Counted from the stretch's first letter, positions 46,019-55,289 are shown. The stretch: DNA of 64,000 nucleotides from Flavobacterium inviolabile (GCF_013389455.1 NZ_CP058278.1:186001-250000); one strand, 5' to 3'. Notes: generated by a model not told the origin, from the sequence alone. Numbers and translations: made by a program.

Positions 46019-46183
46019 ATCGTTCATTTGTTTTAATCGCTGCACATCCAATTGTTCCTGCGAACCGATGGTCTATTTTAAAATAGAAGCGACTCCAAAT
46101 TTGTTAGCTAAAATTTTCTATTTTTATCCAAAATAATTTTTGCAAATATACACTACGGTTTTATAAAATCTTCATAATTTATC

Positions 46184-46990
46184 ATGGTTAATTCGAACAC
46201 AATCCAAATCGAAAAAATTAACGCCCATATTGTAAACTGGTTATTGCATTATGCCACTAACGCAAAAGTAAAAGGTTTTGTTGTGGGGATTTCCGGCGGC
46301 ATCGATTCTGCCGTAACCTCAACGCTGTGCGCGCAAACCGGACTGCCTACTTTATGTGTGGAAATGCCGATACACCAGGCTCCGAGCCAGGTTTCCAGAG
46401 GAAAAGAGCATATTGCGCAGCTGCAATCCCGCTTTGCCAATGTGAGCAGCGCTCTGGCCGATCTAACTCCGGCTTTTGAAACTTTTAAGGCGATGGTTCC
46501 TTCTTCGGACGATGAAGCGATTTTAAACCTCACACTGGCCAATACCCGCGCCCGGCTACGAATGACTACCCTGTATTATTTTGCTGGCTTAAACAGCGCC
46601 CTTGTTGCCGGAACAGGCAATAAAGTAGAAGACTTCGGCGTAGGCTTTTACACCAAATACGGTGATGGCGGTGTCGATCTCAGCCCGATTGCCGATTTAA
46701 TGAAATCGGAAGTCCGCCTGCTTGCCGCTTATCTGGATGTTCCCGAAAGCATTATTACGGCAAAACCTACAGACGGTTTGTTTGGAGACGACAGAAGTGA
46801 TGAGGATCAGCTGGGTGCGAGCTATGACGAACTGGAATTTGCTATGCTTGCATACGAAAATGGCCGGACAGCAAATGATTTTGAGGGCAGAGCACTGGAA
46901 GTCTTCAATATTTACCGTAAATTAAACGCTGCTAACCAACACAAAATGAACCCAATACCGGTTTGTCTGATCCCAAAAGATTTGAAATAA
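46184..46990 (+). CDS. nadE: NAD+ synthase, ammonia-dependent type
   Basis: A 268-residue adenine nucleotide alpha-hydrolase-fold enzyme making NAD from deamido-NAD. ATP-pyrophosphatase loop SGGIDS at 37-42, GTGNKVEDFGVGFYTKYGDG, PIADLMKSEVR and KPTDGLFGDDRSDEDQLG identify it. There is no N-terminal glutaminase domain, so ammonia is the nitrogen donor. It is divergent from gldB. Confidence 0.95.
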   Translation: MVNSNTIQIEKINAHIVNWLLHYATNAKVKGFVVGISGGIDSAVTSTLCAQTGLPTLCVEMPIHQAPSQVSRGKEHIAQLQSRFANVSSALADLTPAFETFKAMVPSSDDEAILNLTLANTRARLRMTTLYYFAGLNSALVAGTGNKVEDFGVGFYTKYGDGGVDLSPIADLMKSEVRLLAAYLDVPESIITAKPTDGLFGDDRSDEDQLGASYDELEFAMLAYENGRTANDFEGRALEVFNIYRKLNAANQHKMNPIPVCLIPKDLK

Positions 46991-47066
46991 ATTTCTTTCA
47001 CTGATTATCAATAGTTTATATTTTTTTAGTAACTTTACAGATAATTACTATTAAAAACCTATTGAA

Positions 47067-47696
47067 ATGATAAAAGTTTGTTTAGCAGATAATCACCCCG
47101 TCGTTCAATATGGGGTGAAGTCCTTTTTCAAGGATAATTCGGAGATCAATTTTGTCGGAGTTGTTAGTAATTTATACGGCCTGGAAGAATTACTACGGAA
47201 AAAAAACGTAGATGTTGTTGTTTTGGATTTGGAGCTGGATGGTTTAACCAGTATCAGTACTGTGAAAACCTTAACTAAGGAATATCCAAACACGAAGATT
47301 GTTATTTTCACAAACTTAGCTGAACAAATTTATGCACCCAATGCATTAAAAGCAGGAGTATCCGCTTATATGCATAAAAACTCGAAATTAGAGGAGCTGG
47401 AGTTTGCCATAAAAAGTGTTTTTGTCGGAAATATAATTTTTAGCGAGGCTGTAAGGAAAAACTTAGCTTTATTAAATAAAGGACGTAAAACTGACAGACT
47501 GTACCGCAAATTGTCTTCTCGTGAAATTGAAGTGCTACGCTACTTAAGCGATGGAAAGAAAAACAAAGAGATTGCCAAATTACTGAACCTGAATGAAAAA
47601 ACGATTAGTACTTACAAGTTGCGTTTGCTGACAAAACTTCATGTTACTAACCTGGTTGACCTGGTTAACAAAGCCAAAACACTGGAAATCGTTTAG
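47067..47696 (+). CDS. LuxR/NarL-family response regulator
   Basis: A 209-residue protein: receiver domain at 1-120 with phospho-acceptor Asp54 (VVVLDLELDG) and conserved Lys near 103, and a LuxR-type HTH at about 145-205 (KLSSREIEVLRYLSDGKKNKEIAKLL). The first acidic-pocket pair is Asp-Asn (LADNHP) rather than Asp-Asp, a common variant. No histidine kinase is adjacent, so it is an orphan here. Its 3' end overlaps dnaG tail to tail by four bases. Confidence 0.92.
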   Translation: MIKVCLADNHPVVQYGVKSFFKDNSEINFVGVVSNLYGLEELLRKKNVDVVVLDLELDGLTSISTVKTLTKEYPNTKIVIFTNLAEQIYAPNALKAGVSAYMHKNSKLEELEFAIKSVFVGNIIFSEAVRKNLALLNKGRKTDRLYRKLSSREIEVLRYLSDGKKNKEIAKLLNLNEKTISTYKLRLLTKLHVTNLVDLVNKAKTLEIV

Positions 47697-49675
47697 CTGT
47701 AACGCGACATCACACGGCCTAATTTTTTTGAAAAAGAATTAATCAGCTTGTGATAATCAACAGCCATCATTAAGATTTCGGAATTGTCTACTGAAGGTTC
47801 CGGGCTTATTGAGTTCTTAAGTTCATTAATGATTCGATCAACAAGAAACCAACGTAAAGTCAGTATTGTTTCGGAAACGTATTGACTTATCGTTTGGTTT
47901 TTTTGTTTGACTATGATTTGCTGCACTTCCCAGTTGTGCAGCGACTCGCGCTCCTCCTCCATAAGGATATTCGTTACCTCCCTTGCCAGTTCCGGCTCCA
48001 GACGCATCAAATACTGCTCTATTTCGAATTTCTCATTCTGATGGTAATAGTTGATCAGGTTATTATAAATAGCCCGGAAAGATTCATTGGCCAGCTCGAC
48101 CTCATCTTCCTGCAAGCTCATATAAATGCGCTGGTAAACTTTATAGCTATTGTTTTCGCTGACTTCAAGCATTTCTCCTTCTTCATTCGCTTTTAGCAAC
48201 ACATCTTCAAATTCTTCTACAGCACTGCCGTAAAGCAACAGGATTTCAATTATTTTACGTTCCAGTTCATACAGGATATCAATTTTGGAAACCGCTTCCG
48301 TTTCTTCATTGCGGACAACTTCAAAAGAAGCTTTCTGCTGTTCCTGCTTTTGTTTTTTACCGGCATCCGTGATATCTTTCTGCACCAGCTGTGCCAGCGT
48401 GTTAACCAGTACCTGTTCTGAAATATCCATAATACGGGAACATTCCTGAATGTATATTTCCCGTTTAATCCTGTCCGGAATTTTGGAAATACTGTTAACC
48501 ATATCCCGGATCAGATCGGCTTTTTTAATCGGATCGTTGTTTGCTTCCTTCATTAACAGGGAAGCTTTGAACTGAATAAAATCCTTGGCATTGGCTTCCA
48601 GATATTGCACCAGTTCTTCATAAGGTGTTTTCTTTGCAAAACTATCCGGGTCTTCCCCGTCAGGAAAAGAGCATACTTTTACATTCATCCCGGCTTCAAG
48701 GATAAGGTCTACCCCGCGGATTGAAGCCCGCAAACCAGCTGCATCGCCGTCAAAAAGCACCGTAATATTCTTTGTCAGCCGGTTAACCAGACGAATCTGA
48801 TCTGCCGTTAAAGCGGTTCCGGATGACGCTACAACGTTTTCAATTCCGGATTGGTTAAACTGAATCACATCCGTATAGCCTTCTACCAAATAGCAATTGT
48901 CTAATTTGGCAATTGCCTGTTTTGCATGGTATATTCCGTAAAGAACCTTGCTTTTATGGTAAATCTCACTTTCGGGCGAGTTTAAATATTTGGCGGCTTT
49001 TTTATCATTCGTCAGTATACGTCCGCCAAAGCCTAAAACTCTTCCGGACATACTCTGGATCGGGAACATTACACGCCCTTTAAAGCGGTCAAATTGCTTA
49101 TCTTCCTTAACGATGGTCAATCCGGTTTTATCCAGGTATTCGAGCTTATAACCTTTCCCTAAAGCTTCTTTGGTAAAAGCATCCCAAGATTCCGGAGAAT
49201 AGCCCAGTCCGAATTTTTTAATGGTTTCACCGGAGAATCCTCTTTCTTTAAAATACGAATAACCGATAGCCTTACCTTCTTCCGAATTGAGCAGCACGTT
49301 ATGAAAGTACTTTTGGGCAAACTCCGACACGAGGTACATGCTTTCCTTTTCATTCGCTTCCTGTTTGTCCTCCTGCGACTGCTCCGTTTCTTCCAGCTCA
49401 ATATTGTACTTTTTCGCCAGGTAGCGAATGGCTTCCGGATAGGAAAAATGTTCGTGTTCCATCAGGAAAGTAACCACATTCCCTCCTTTTCCGGAGCTAA
49501 AATCCTTCCAAATCTGTTTTACCGGCGACACCATGAACGAAGGGGATTTTTCATCAACAAACGGGCTCAACCCCTTGAGGTTGCTTCCGGCACGTTTTAG
49601 CTGAACGAAATCACCGATTACCTCCTCAACACGGGCGGTTTCAAAAACAGTTTCTATAGAATTTTGTGCAATCAT
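47693..49675 (-). CDS. dnaG: DNA primase DnaG, zinc ligands missing
   Basis: The primase makes RNA primers at replication forks. I choose the ATG at 49675 (MIAQNSIETVFETARVEEVI): the frame stays open upstream, but a promoter box lies at 49683-49690. The 660-residue protein has the CHC2 fold (1-100), the TOPRIM core (GRVLGFGGR, VEGYTDVIQF, LFDGDAAG) and a helicase-binding C-terminal domain. All four zinc ligands of the CHC2 domain are replaced: Ser37, Val40, Asp58 and Ser61 stand where Cys, His, Cys, Cys are expected. The catalytic TOPRIM residues are intact. Confidence 0.95.
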   Translation of the reverse strand: MIAQNSIETVFETARVEEVIGDFVQLKRAGSNLKGLSPFVDEKSPSFMVSPVKQIWKDFSSGKGGNVVTFLMEHEHFSYPEAIRYLAKKYNIELEETEQSQEDKQEANEKESMYLVSEFAQKYFHNVLLNSEEGKAIGYSYFKERGFSGETIKKFGLGYSPESWDAFTKEALGKGYKLEYLDKTGLTIVKEDKQFDRFKGRVMFPIQSMSGRVLGFGGRILTNDKKAAKYLNSPESEIYHKSKVLYGIYHAKQAIAKLDNCYLVEGYTDVIQFNQSGIENVVASSGTALTADQIRLVNRLTKNITVLFDGDAAGLRASIRGVDLILEAGMNVKVCSFPDGEDPDSFAKKTPYEELVQYLEANAKDFIQFKASLLMKEANNDPIKKADLIRDMVNSISKIPDRIKREIYIQECSRIMDISEQVLVNTLAQLVQKDITDAGKKQKQEQQKASFEVVRNEETEAVSKIDILYELERKIIEILLLYGSAVEEFEDVLLKANEEGEMLEVSENNSYKVYQRIYMSLQEDEVELANESFRAIYNNLINYYHQNEKFEIEQYLMRLEPELAREVTNILMEEERESLHNWEVQQIIVKQKNQTISQYVSETILTLRWFLVDRIINELKNSISPEPSVDNSEILMMAVDYHKLINSFSKKLGRVMSRYS

Positions 49676-49682
49676 ACGAAGA

Positions 49683-49715
49683 CAAAGATACAAAGGGGAA
49701 TAGGATTTGTACAAA
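49683..49715 (-). promoter_or_regulatory. dnaG promoter
   Basis: Minus strand TTTG (49712-49715), 21 bases, TATCTTTG (49683-49690). Only seven bases separate the box from the ATG, so the message would have an extremely short leader or none. Confidence 0.65.
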
Positions 49716-49738
49716 AATAAAATCCATTCCCGGAAATA

Positions 49739-49767
49739 AAAAAGGTGCTCTGTAACGAACACCTTCT
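49739..49767 (-). terminator. terminator after the OMP gene
   Basis: On the minus strand AAGGTG and CACCTT enclose a 12-base loop and are followed by a T-rich run, 25 bases after the stop codon of the gene at 49794. Confidence 0.65.
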
Positions 49768-49793
49768 AAAAAAAGTATATAACTAACCAAACT

Positions 49794-50852
49794 TTAATTT
49801 AAATCAAAACGCAATCCTAGCGAAATATTGTTCTGATCGGCAGAATTATTTTTAAATAATGGATTTAAATCGTATTTCAGGTACAAACTTGTTGAACGAT
49901 ATCCCACATAGGCACTCAATCCGTACACAAATCCATTAGTGTTAAAATTGCTTTTTTGTTTTTCTTCCACTTCAAATCCGTCACGCTGGTATTCCAAAAA
50001 CTGTCGGGTTTGTAAATTGGCTCCGATATATCCTCCAATTCCGATCCGGCCGCTTCTGTGGGTTCTGAATCTTGTTTCGCCTTTTTCATTTACTTTTTTA
50101 GGGGTAAAGTCAAATTCCAAATGTGCCGGAAAAATCAGCTGGATATTTCGCAAACGGGATTCGCTTAACCAGGTAGAAGAAGTAACCAGTTCCGTCTGAT
50201 CATTATTCTTTACAAAATATTGGTTGTCTACCGCACGCAGGTTATTATACACTAAAGACATTCCGTATTTTGCATGCAACAGGTTGTTATTTTTCATGAT
50301 ACGGGTATTGAATGTCAATCCGAATTCGTAAAAATGTGAACCCCAGTATCTGAATTTTGAATTTGCTACCGCTCCTCCGGTTACCAGGTTATTCACTCCT
50401 CCGGCCAGAACCAGTTGTGATGTGGTTCTTTTTTCAATCACTTCTTTTCTTTTTCCGTTACCGTTCCCTTTTCTGTAGCGCACTTCTATGATGCTCACTC
50501 TTTTGCTGGTCACAGAATCAGCACTTGCTTCCTGGATCTTCCCGTCTACTTTTTCCTTGATTAGTGTATTCAAACGGGATTCTTCAAAGGCTACTCTTTC
50601 TTCAATTCTTTTCGCATGAAACGTTGCCGCTTCTATTTTCATTTTATCGGCTTCCTCTCTTGTGATACTTTTGTTTTCCAGCTGCGTATTGATCACATCC
50701 ACCTTGTCTTTTAATATTTTCTTTTCTTCTCTTGTGATGTTCTCAATGTTTTCAGCAATCACTTTAGCACGCTGTTCAAAGGTTTCCTGAGCCTGTATTT
50801 TAGTGACTACAAGGCATAGCAATACCACTACATAAAAAATAATTTTTTGCAT
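49794..50852 (-). CDS. outer-membrane beta-barrel protein with N-terminal coiled coil
   Basis: A 352-residue protein with signal peptide (IIFYVVVLLCLVVTKIQAQ). Residues about 22-110 are a charged coiled coil (FEQRAKVIAENIENITREEK...). Then comes a linker and a C-terminal half of alternating strands with aromatic ends (GFVYGLSAYVGYRSTSLYLK), ending with a barrel-like NISLGLRFDLN. It follows a sigma factor and a membrane protein in the same direction and is likely the effector gene of that operon. Function unknown. Confidence 0.75.
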   Translation of the reverse strand: MQKIIFYVVVLLCLVVTKIQAQETFEQRAKVIAENIENITREEKKILKDKVDVINTQLENKSITREEADKMKIEAATFHAKRIEERVAFEESRLNTLIKEKVDGKIQEASADSVTSKRVSIIEVRYRKGNGNGKRKEVIEKRTTSQLVLAGGVNNLVTGGAVANSKFRYWGSHFYEFGLTFNTRIMKNNNLLHAKYGMSLVYNNLRAVDNQYFVKNNDQTELVTSSTWLSESRLRNIQLIFPAHLEFDFTPKKVNEKGETRFRTHRSGRIGIGGYIGANLQTRQFLEYQRDGFEVEEKQKSNFNTNGFVYGLSAYVGYRSTSLYLKYDLNPLFKNNSADQNNISLGLRFDLN

Positions 50853-50887
50853 AATTTAAAATTTAAACTGTTCGATTTTTGATTGAT

Positions 50888-51574
50888 TTACTCTTTATTT
50901 CTATTGGCAACCGCAGATTTTACGGTTTTGAAGTTCCTGCTTATGGTCTGGAAAGTATTTTCACGATAGGTCGTGTTCAGCTCTCCTTCCACTGTTGACA
51001 GCAGGGAATTGGCATCTACCGTTACATTTTGTTTTTTAAGTTCGCTATTGGGCTGGTTGCCATCGACAGCTGCCAAAAGTTCATCCACATTTACAGCAAC
51101 TCTGTTTTTCTGAATACTTTTCTGAGGTACAACAGCGATCATTTCTTCATTTATTTTTTCTTTCGCCATGTTTTTTTCCACACGGATTTCCGGATTTCCG
51201 GTCGCTTTTCCGGTATTCGTCATTGCAACAGCTTCTTTTATTTTTACCGGTGTTACCGAAACCGGTAACTTTTCCGGCGCTGCTTCCGGCGCTGAGGCTT
51301 CAGTTTGTTCCTGAACCGGATTGCTTTCTACTATGGTGGTTGTGTTTTCGTTTAGCTCAACATTGTTTTTTTGCTGATCAAATAAAAAAAGTCCCACAAA
51401 TACAAACCCGATAAAAGCCGCTGCGATATACAGCCATGTAAAACGGCGCTTCGGTTTTTTCTCCTCGGCTACCGAAAGCATCGCATCCAGCCTGTCCCAT
51501 GCCGTCTCAGAAGGCTGAAGCGTTCTGGAGTTCAGTTTTATCCTGAAATCTTCTTCTCTTTTATTCGGTTCCAT
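50888..51574 (-). CDS. putative anti-sigma-like membrane protein
   Basis: I choose the ATG at 51574 (MEPNKREEDFRIKLN), which overlaps the end of the sigma gene by 14 bases; the frame extends further up but without a promising start. The 228-residue product has a short cytoplasmic part, one membrane helix (FTWLYIAAAFIGFVFVGLFLF) and a periplasmic region with two similar ANSLLSTVEGE-like segments (VNVDELLAAVDGN, VDANSLLSTVEGE). Topology and position directly behind an ECF sigma suggest an anti-sigma factor; no zinc-binding HxxxCxxC motif is seen. Confidence 0.6.
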   Translation of the reverse strand: MEPNKREEDFRIKLNSRTLQPSETAWDRLDAMLSVAEEKKPKRRFTWLYIAAAFIGFVFVGLFLFDQQKNNVELNENTTTIVESNPVQEQTEASAPEAAPEKLPVSVTPVKIKEAVAMTNTGKATGNPEIRVEKNMAKEKINEEMIAVVPQKSIQKNRVAVNVDELLAAVDGNQPNSELKKQNVTVDANSLLSTVEGELNTTYRENTFQTISRNFKTVKSAVANRNKE

Positions 51575-52121
51575 TCTGATAATTTTTTTGTCTGTTAATT
51601 TGTTCCTGCAACATTTTTCTGGCGTGGGATAATTGCGACTTGGATGTTCCTTCACTTATGCCCAGCATTTTTCCTATTTCCTGGTGTTTATACCCTTCAA
51701 TAGCATACAGGTTGAATACCATTCTGTAGCCATCGGGTAAATTATCTATTAAAAACTGAATATCTTCTACAGATAACCGGCTTTCAATATTGTTAAATCC
51801 CCCTTCTAAAAAGGTTTCTTCTTCACTAAACTTAATTGGCTTCTGAACCCTGATGTGTGAGATACACTCATTCACCATGATTCTTCTGATCCATCCTTCA
51901 AAACTGCCTTTGTGCTCAAAATTCTTTAAGCCGGTAAATACTTTCATAAAAGCGGTTATCATGACATCTTCAGCCTGATGAACATCTTTTAAGTACTGAC
52001 GGCACACACTTAACATTTTGGGAGCATGCTGGGAGTATATCTTATGCTGTGCATGCCGATTGTTTTCGACCGCCAAAGCAATAAGCTCCTTTTCTTCCTG
52101 ATGTAAGTTGATTACTTTCAA
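51561..52121 (-). CDS. ECF-subfamily RNA polymerase sigma factor
   Basis: A 186-residue sigma factor with only regions 2 and 4: HAPKMLSVCRQYLKDVHQAEDVMI (region 2) and NLPDGYRMVFNLYAIEGYKHQEIGKML then SEGTSKSQLSHARKML (region 4). The start is TTG at 52121 (MKVINLHQEEKEL), as no ATG is available before the conserved part and homologues begin MKV. It heads a three-gene run with a membrane protein and an outer-membrane protein, a common flavobacterial cell-envelope module. Confidence 0.9.
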   Translation of the reverse strand: MKVINLHQEEKELIALAVENNRHAQHKIYSQHAPKMLSVCRQYLKDVHQAEDVMITAFMKVFTGLKNFEHKGSFEGWIRRIMVNECISHIRVQKPIKFSEEETFLEGGFNNIESRLSVEDIQFLIDNLPDGYRMVFNLYAIEGYKHQEIGKMLGISEGTSKSQLSHARKMLQEQINRQKNYQNGTE

Positions 52122-52259
52122 AATCGTTATTCAGATGTTTCTATTAGTATAGACGAGCGTTGTATGGAAATGGTTGTATTGCCATAGCAAAAAAAATCAC
52201 TTTTCAAATTAAAGCACTGAAAAACAATTTATTACAACAGTAAAATTATCGAAAAAAAA

Positions 52260-53240
52260 TTATTTTTTTCTTTCAATAACGTAATTAACCATCAGGATCA
52301 GTGCCTCTTTATAGGGAGAGGGAGGGAAATTTTCCAGAAGCTGAAGGGCTTCCTGCTGGAATTCGACCATTTTTCCTTCGGCGTAAACAAGTCCGTTGCG
52401 TTCTTTTACAAATGCAATAACTTCCCGAACACGTTTTTTGTCCTTGTTGTGGTTTTTAATGGAGTTGATGCACCAGCTTTTTTCTTTGGAAGTACAGTTG
52501 TTCAGGGCATAGATTAAAGGCAATGTCATTTTTTGCTCTTTAATATCGATCCCGGTAGGTTTACCGATGGCATCATCCGTATAGTCAAACAAATCGTCTT
52601 TAATCTGAAATGCCATTCCGATCAGTTCGCCGAATTTCCGCATTCGTTCCACGACTTCGGTATCTTCGGGTTTCACTGCGCAGGCACCTAATGCACAGCA
52701 GGCTGCGATTAGCGTTGCTGTTTTCTGGCGAATGATTTCGTAGTAAACATCCTCGGTAATATCCAGACGCCTTGCCTTTTCAATTTGAAGCAGTTCCCCT
52801 TCGCTCATTTCACGAACGGCAACCGATATAATTTTCAGCAGATCAAAATCGTTATTATCAATTGACAGCAAAAGTCCTTTGGACAGCAAATAATCACCTA
52901 CCAAAACGGCAATTTTATTTTTCCATAAGGCATTGATGGAAAAGAAGCCTCTGCGGCGGTTGCTGTCGTCTACCACATCATCGTGTACCAAAGTTGCGGT
53001 ATGGATTAATTCGATAACAGACGCTCCGCGGTAGGTTCTTTCGTTTACCACTCCTTCGGAAACCATTTTGGCCGTCAGAAAAACAAACATCGGACGCATT
53101 TGTTTTCCTTTCCGGTTAACGATATAGTATGTAATCCTGTTAAGCAATGCAACCTTAGATGACATTGATTCATGGAACTTCTTTTCAAAAAGTTCCATTT
53201 CCTTAACTATGGGCTGCTTTATTTGCTCTACGATTTTCAT
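52260..53240 (-). CDS. trans-isoprenyl (polyprenyl) diphosphate synthase
   Basis: The ATG at 53240 (MKIVEQIKQPIVKEMELFEK) is chosen because a promoter box ends only six bases upstream. The 326-residue enzyme extends allylic diphosphates with isopentenyl diphosphate. First aspartate-rich motif in VHDDVVDDSNRRRG, second in KDDLFDYTDD; GKQMRPMFV binds substrate. It probably makes the side chain of menaquinone (octaprenyl or similar); chain length cannot be read with certainty. Confidence 0.93.
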   Translation of the reverse strand: MKIVEQIKQPIVKEMELFEKKFHESMSSKVALLNRITYYIVNRKGKQMRPMFVFLTAKMVSEGVVNERTYRGASVIELIHTATLVHDDVVDDSNRRRGFFSINALWKNKIAVLVGDYLLSKGLLLSIDNNDFDLLKIISVAVREMSEGELLQIEKARRLDITEDVYYEIIRQKTATLIAACCALGACAVKPEDTEVVERMRKFGELIGMAFQIKDDLFDYTDDAIGKPTGIDIKEQKMTLPLIYALNNCTSKEKSWCINSIKNHNKDKKRVREVIAFVKERNGLVYAEGKMVEFQQEALQLLENFPPSPYKEALILMVNYVIERKK

Positions 53241-53246
53241 TGGTTT

Positions 53247-53254
53247 CAAATATA
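53247..53254 (-). promoter_or_regulatory. -7 promoter box of the polyprenyl synthase gene
   Basis: Minus strand TATATTTG, six bases before the chosen ATG. Leader almost absent; no clear -33. Confidence 0.5.
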
Positions 53255-53353
53255 CCAATTTGAGAGGAAAGTAAAAAATCATAATTCACATACTAAACCA
53301 AACTGTTTTACCGTTTATAATAGCCTACCTACTAAACTAAAAATCAATTATAT

Positions 53354-54193
53354 ATGAAAAAAAGTCTGTTTTTTCTAGGACTGTTTTTAGCTTTAGTTTT
53401 TACAGGAAGCTGTGACAAAGACAGTGATGGTTCAGGTGCTACGTCTTCAACTCCAATTACAAAGGAGGAGTTTAGAACGGATGCAAAGATTGACAAAATG
53501 GTGGATGATGTTGCTACAGTAGTAGAAAACGGTTATATCCTACCGCAAAATGGTTCCGGTAAAATGACCAATACGGCACAAATGTTACCCGGATGTGTTG
53601 TTACTACTTCGGCAATTATTGACAATACCTGGAATGTGAGTATTGATTTTGGAACAGAGGGCTGTTCTTTTATGGGCGCTACTTTAAAAGGAAAAATCAT
53701 TATTAGTTTTACAAATGATTTTGAAACAATGTCGCATACGATAACGTATACTTTCGAGAATTTTTATTACAATGATATTGCCATTACCGGCAACCGCACC
53801 ATGACGCGTACTCACGCGAATGCCAACGGTAATCCGGAAACAAGCATGTCATTAGACATGACAATCACGTATCCGAACGGGGACGTATACCACAGAACCG
53901 GTACCCGTACCAAAGAATGGAGTGAAGGTCATGATACTCCCGGCATCAGCGATGATGTCTTTTTAATCACAGGAAGTTGGAGCACTACTTTCCCTAACGG
54001 AAATGTAAACAGCACTACGATAACAACACCTCTGAAAATAAAAAGGGATTGTGCCTATATCGTGGCGGGAGTGATTACAATTATCAGAAATGCCAATACG
54101 GCAACTATTGATTATGGTGACGGAACTTGCGACAACCAGGCCACCATGACTATTAACGGCGAAACTTCGATTATTACCCTAGATGGTTTTTAA
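53354..54193 (+). CDS. putative lipoprotein of unknown function
   Basis: A 279-residue protein with a lipoprotein signal (LFLALVFTGSCDKDSDGSG, lipobox FTGSC, Cys20), followed by an acidic serine-rich spacer. The mature part is threonine- and asparagine-rich with alternating strands (GKIIISFTNDFETMSHTITY, ITGNRTMTRTHANANGNPET), predicting a beta-barrel or beta-sandwich. No known domain recognised. Single gene with its own terminator. Confidence 0.72.
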   Translation: MKKSLFFLGLFLALVFTGSCDKDSDGSGATSSTPITKEEFRTDAKIDKMVDDVATVVENGYILPQNGSGKMTNTAQMLPGCVVTTSAIIDNTWNVSIDFGTEGCSFMGATLKGKIIISFTNDFETMSHTITYTFENFYYNDIAITGNRTMTRTHANANGNPETSMSLDMTITYPNGDVYHRTGTRTKEWSEGHDTPGISDDVFLITGSWSTTFPNGNVNSTTITTPLKIKRDCAYIVAGVITIIRNANTATIDYGDGTCDNQATMTINGETSIITLDGF

Positions 54194-54199
54194 CCATTG

Positions 54200-54226
54200 A
54201 AAAAGCCCCGGATCCGGGGCTTTTTT
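54200..54226. terminator. bidirectional terminator between lipoprotein gene and rlmN
   Basis: AAAAAGCCCCGG and CCGGGGCTTTTT form a perfect stem with a tiny loop, between convergent genes. Confidence 0.9.
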
Positions 54227-54233
54227 TATTTTT

Positions 54234-55277
54234 TTAAGCTTCTTTATTAGCCAGCTGGCCACAAGCCGCATCAATGTCTTTTCCTCTGCTTCGGCGCACT
54301 TTGGCCACAATATCATTTCGTTCCAGAGCCGTGATATAATTTTCTATAGCCTGCGGAGCAGCCTGTTGAAACTCCCCGTCATCAATCGGGTTATATTCAA
54401 TCAGGTTTACTTTACACGGAACGTATTTACAGAATTTCACCAACGCATCAATCGATTTTTTATCGTCGTTGATTCCTTTCCAGACCACATATTCGTAGGT
54501 CACCCTGCTTTTGGTTTTGGAATACCAGTATTCGAGGCTTTCTCTCAGGTCCTTTAACGGGAAGTTTTCCGAAAACGGCATGATTCCGGAGCGGATCTCA
54601 TCGATAGCCGAGTGCAGCGAAACGGCCAGTTTGAATTTTACCTCATCGTCTGCCAGTTTTTTAATCATCTTCGGAATTCCGGAAGTCGAAACGGTAATCC
54701 TTTTCGGCGACATTCCCAGACCTTCCGGTGCCGTGATTTTTTCAATCGCTTTTATCACGTTGTTGTAGTTCATCAGCGGTTCGCCCATTCCCATGAATAC
54801 AATATTAGACAGCGGTCTGTTGTAATACAGTTTGCTTTCATTATCAATAGCCACAACCTGATCGTATATTTCATCAGGATTCAAGTTACGCATCCGTTTC
54901 AACCGTGCTGTTGCACAGAAGTTACAGTCCAGACTACAGCCAACCTGACTGGACACGCAGGCCGTTGTTCTGGTTTCGGTTGGAATCAACACGCTTTCCA
55001 CAATTAGTCCGTCATGCAAACGCACGGCATTTTTAACCGTTCCATCCGAACTGCGCTGCATCTGATCTACTTTGATGTGATTGATCACAAAATTCTCTTC
55101 CAGCATTTGTCTTGTGGGTTTAGCCACATTCGTCATGTCATCAAATTTGTGAGCGCCTTTACTCCACAACCATTCATATACCTGATTCCCTCTAAAGGCT
55201 TTGTCACCATTGGCAACAAAAAAATCACGTAACTGCTCTTTACTTAAAGCTCTTATGTCTTTCTTCTCCGTTTGCAT
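54234..55277 (-). CDS. rlmN: 23S rRNA/tRNA adenine-C2 methyltransferase RlmN
   Basis: Radical-SAM enzyme of 347 residues methylating A2503 of 23S rRNA and A37 of some tRNAs. The cluster-binding cysteines are in CSLDCNFC (Cys114, 118, 121); further GMGEPLMNYNNV, ITVSTSGIPKMI, VSLHSAIDEIRSGIMP and a C-terminal AACGQLA cysteine used for catalysis. All needed residues present. Its promoter box is four bases from the ATG, so it is probably leaderless. Confidence 0.97.
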   Translation of the reverse strand: MQTEKKDIRALSKEQLRDFFVANGDKAFRGNQVYEWLWSKGAHKFDDMTNVAKPTRQMLEENFVINHIKVDQMQRSSDGTVKNAVRLHDGLIVESVLIPTETRTTACVSSQVGCSLDCNFCATARLKRMRNLNPDEIYDQVVAIDNESKLYYNRPLSNIVFMGMGEPLMNYNNVIKAIEKITAPEGLGMSPKRITVSTSGIPKMIKKLADDEVKFKLAVSLHSAIDEIRSGIMPFSENFPLKDLRESLEYWYSKTKSRVTYEYVVWKGINDDKKSIDALVKFCKYVPCKVNLIEYNPIDDGEFQQAAPQAIENYITALERNDIVAKVRRSRGKDIDAACGQLANKEA

Positions 55278-55281
55278 GGCG

Positions 55282-55289
55282 CAAAGTTA
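55282..55289 (-). promoter_or_regulatory. -7 promoter box of rlmN
   Basis: Minus strand TAACTTTG, then CGCC and the ATG. Transcription would begin about at the start codon. Confidence 0.5.

Noticed and set aside
49676..49762. Longer DnaG start
   Set aside because: The extension is upstream of a good promoter box and encodes residues not found at the start of primases.
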